Source: Thiodubiliella sp900128405 (lineage in GTDB: Bacteria > Pseudomonadota > Gammaproteobacteria > PS1 > Pseudothioglobaceae). From it: a stretch of DNA of 64,000 nt. The stretch covers positions 992,001 to 1,056,000 of the forward strand of contig OY821614.1 in NCBI GenBank assembly GCA_963682085.1. Reading direction: 5' to 3'. Positions 62,430 to 64,000 of the stretch are shown here, piece after piece. The position numbers were made by a program, and so were the translations under genes. The notes beneath the pieces were generated by a model. The model did no database searches, had not been told where the DNA came from, and worked only from the letters and a program-made list of their open reading frames with translations. How positions within the stretch are numbered: the stretch's first letter is position 1; every line of letters starts with the position of its first letter.

Positions 62430-63017
62430 TATTTTTCTCCTTGAAATTGCTTTGTTATTGTATCTAGTATATTTTGGGTAAAAATTTGTTTTTTCTTAGT
62501 TAACTCTGTCAATAACGCCTGTTCTTTATAAAGTAAATCCATCGTTTTAATTACTTTTCTTTGTGTTGATAATGGTAGTAAAGAAATATCCAGTTCGGCA
62601 ATATCTCCAGTTCTTATCATTGGTATGGTTGTGCCTTTAACTGCTATATTGAATATTTTTTGACTTTGTTTGGAATTAAGATAATAGGCTAGAAACCTGC
62701 TGTTAATATTTTTATCATTTAGCCTAATAACACTCATTAATGATGAAATAACCAACCCTTGTGCGTTTTTATCAACATAGAGGGCGATATTTGGTGCTCT
62801 TAGTCTGATAATAATATCATTTGTTTGGGTTAAATACTCTTGCTTGACTTCGCTATTAGAAACAAACTCATCTAAAGAGTTTGGGTTAATCTGTGTTGAA
62901 TTAGAAAAAGATTTTAAAGTGATTTTCTGATATTTTTTTTGCACATCATAGCGTGCTGCTTTTCTTGCGTGAAAACACCAAGCCTGTTTTAATTGTGGCA
63001 ATATCTTTTAACCTCAT
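62429..63017 (-). pseudogene. Small HsdS-like single-domain gene with an early frameshift
   Basis: First gene of the hsd operon. The likely start at 63017 reads MRLKDIATIKTGLVFSRK, a typical HsdS recognition-domain opening. The frame then breaks at an A run near 62968: removing one A continues as KAARYDVQKKYQKITLKSFS and on to the end (SNSEVKQEYLTQTNDIIIRL, PMIRTGDIAELDISLLPLST). In the genome as given, only a TTG-started form from 63001 reads through, without the domain opening. One recognition domain of about 195 residues is half of a normal HsdS. It could be dead, phase-variable, or affected by a sequencing error in the A run. Confidence 0.75.
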
Positions 63018-63045
63018 AACTTCATCATTAATGTCTATTTTGAAA

Positions 63046-63073
63046 ATTATACATATAAAATATAATATGTCTA
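63046..63073 (-). promoter_or_regulatory. Predicted promoter of the hsd operon
   Basis: On the minus strand TAGACA (63073-63068) and TATAAT (63051-63046) are 16 bp apart, 29 bp before the first start codon at 63017. It is the best promoter match in the defence region. Confidence 0.65.
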
Positions 63074-63095
63074 CACACAAGTTAATACAAAAATA

Positions 63096-64000
63096 TTAGT
63101 ATTTAGTTTTTATTTCTTCTTTAAACACCCGCCCCCGATGCTCAAAATTATCAAACATATCAAAACTGGCACAGGCTGGGGATAGTAGCACGGCTTCGCA
63201 GTTGGTATTGCTGGCGAGTTTGATGGCTGTTTGCATTGAGTTGGCTTGAGTGATTTGGGTGGTTTTTAAGTGGGTTTTGAAGGTGTTGGTGCTTTGACCG
63301 ATGAGGATGACGCTGGTGATGTGTTTGTTGATGAGGGTGAATAGTTTGCTATAGTTTTCGTCTTTTGGGGTGCCGCCGAGGATTAGGGTGATGGTTTTGT
63401 ATTTGTTGGTTAGGGCTTTGATGGCTTTGATGGTGGAGATGGCGTTGGTGGCTTTGGAGTCGTTGTAATAATCAATATTTTGTTTTTGGGCAACCCATTC
63501 TAGGCGGTGTTCTAGCCCTTTAAAGGTCTTGATACACGCAATCATTAATGTCATATCTAAGCCAATTTGATCGCCTAAGGATAATGCGGCTAGGATATTG
63601 GTAACATTGTGTTCGCCAATTAATTGCATTTCATTGACGGCCATTAACATATCATCGCCTTTTAAAAAATAACAACTGCCGTGGCAAGTAACGGTGCCAA
63701 AATCAGCAGGCTGTTTGGGCATATCAATACCAAAATGCTTGGCAGATGGGTCTTGGGATACTAGGGCTTCGTCACTATTTATAACCTTGGTTTGACAATG
63801 TTGATATAGGCTGAGTTTGGAGTTAACATAATGATTAAAACTGGGGTATCGATCTAGGTGGTCGGGGGTGATGTTAAGCACCACGCCAGCGAGTAAATTT
63901 AAATTTTGTGTGTAATCGAGCTGATAACTTGAGAGTTCAAGCACATAAAACTCAACATTAGGAGATAGGCAATCAAGTGCTGGTTTGCCGATGTTGCCAC
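63096..64000 (-). CDS. murD: MurD, UDP-MurNAc-L-Ala-D-Glu ligase (5' end outside window, altered C-terminus)
   Basis: Adds D-glutamate to UDP-MurNAc-L-Ala. The visible frame is open to the right edge (301 codons) and includes GNIGKPALDCLSPN, VLELSSYQLDYTQ, GLEHRLEWVAQ, YYNDSKATNAISTIKAIKAL and VLLSPACASFDMFDNFEHRG. The end reads FKEEIKTKY, whereas the duplicated copies near cas9 end FKDCVNHLEV. The last eight codons were thus replaced by the inserted sequence, and the gene remains plausibly functional. The other cell-wall ligase genes here are at 31.6-35 kb, so murD is separated from them. Confidence 0.93.
   Translation of the reverse strand, partial: GNIGKPALDCLSPNVEFYVLELSSYQLDYTQNLNLLAGVVLNITPDHLDRYPSFNHYVNSKLSLYQHCQTKVINSDEALVSQDPSAKHFGIDMPKQPADFGTVTCHGSCYFLKGDDMLMAVNEMQLIGEHNVTNILAALSLGDQIGLDMTLMIACIKTFKGLEHRLEWVAQKQNIDYYNDSKATNAISTIKAIKALTNKYKTITLILGGTPKDENYSKLFTLINKHITSVILIGQSTNTFKTHLKTTQITQANSMQTAIKLASNTNCEAVLLSPACASFDMFDNFEHRGRVFKEEIKTKY
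63119..63266. repeat. 148-bp direct repeat of the murD 3' region, right copy
   Basis: Right-hand partner of 52704-52851, lying inside the murD gene. The match stops at 63119, exactly where the native MurD C-terminus would begin to diverge. Confidence 0.93.

Noticed and set aside
63001..63020. TTG at 63001 as the real start of the HsdS-like gene
   Set aside because: It gives a non-family N-terminus, whereas the ATG at 63017 in the other frame gives a normal HsdS opening, which points to a frameshift.

Overview
The window is AT-rich bacterial chromosome with tightly packed, often overlapping genes (ATGA and TAATG junctions). Gene order and protein types are gammaproteobacterial: ruvB-tolQRA, lolB/hemA-prfA, divergent fur/bamE, hflD-mnmA, ftsB-ispD-ispF, murC-murB-ddl-ftsQ, and bolA beside a 2Fe-2S reductase. 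The AT bias, compact layout, ccm and Sco/PCuAC genes, SAM-cycle riboswitches, an RTX-type protein and heavy phage defence would fit the SUP05/Thioglobus sulfur-oxidiser and mussel-symbiont group. That placement is inference; no marker gene such as 16S rRNA is present.

Layout. 1-7.8 kb: Tol envelope genes, ruvB, lolB, hemA, prfA, a zinc permease, fur and bamE. 7.8-12.4 kb: an accessory patch with a secreted CxxCH/RCC1-repeat protein and a decayed TPR-glycosyltransferase gene. 12.4-40.2 kb: housekeeping core (sppA, ccmAB, metK, ahcY, glyQ, mscS, miaB, copper delivery genes, phoH-like, mnmA, hflD, rpsT, xseA, ftsB, ispDF, murCB, ddl, ftsQ, mltD, bolA, miaA). metK is preceded by a SAM-II-like riboswitch with a terminator hairpin, and ahcY by an SAH riboswitch, so the SAM cycle looks RNA-controlled at two points.

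40.2-50.5 kb: a complete type II-B CRISPR-Cas locus. It has a 35-repeat array, a tracrRNA with promoter and terminator, and an operon cas9-rhuM-cas1-cas2-cas4. The RhuM-family gene inside the cas operon is unusual. 50.5-52.9 kb: a segment with a transposase remnant and a small RTX/BspA-repeat secreted protein, bracketed by direct copies of the cas9 5' end joined to the murD 3' end. 52.9-63.0 kb: a type I restriction-modification operon (hsdS-like with a frameshift, hsdM, fic, hsdS, a coiled-coil membrane protein, a DUF3800 protein, hsdR, a YgjP-type metalloprotease), bracketed by 148-bp direct copies of the murD 3' end. The window ends inside murD.

The defence region reads as repeated insertion at one murD/cas9 junction. 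Each insertion left a duplicated gene end, and a smaller case of the same pattern (a relic of the hsdR start) lies upstream of the DUF3800 gene. The most unusual observations are the RhuM gene in the cas operon and this nested set of partial gene duplications around defence and toxin cargo.
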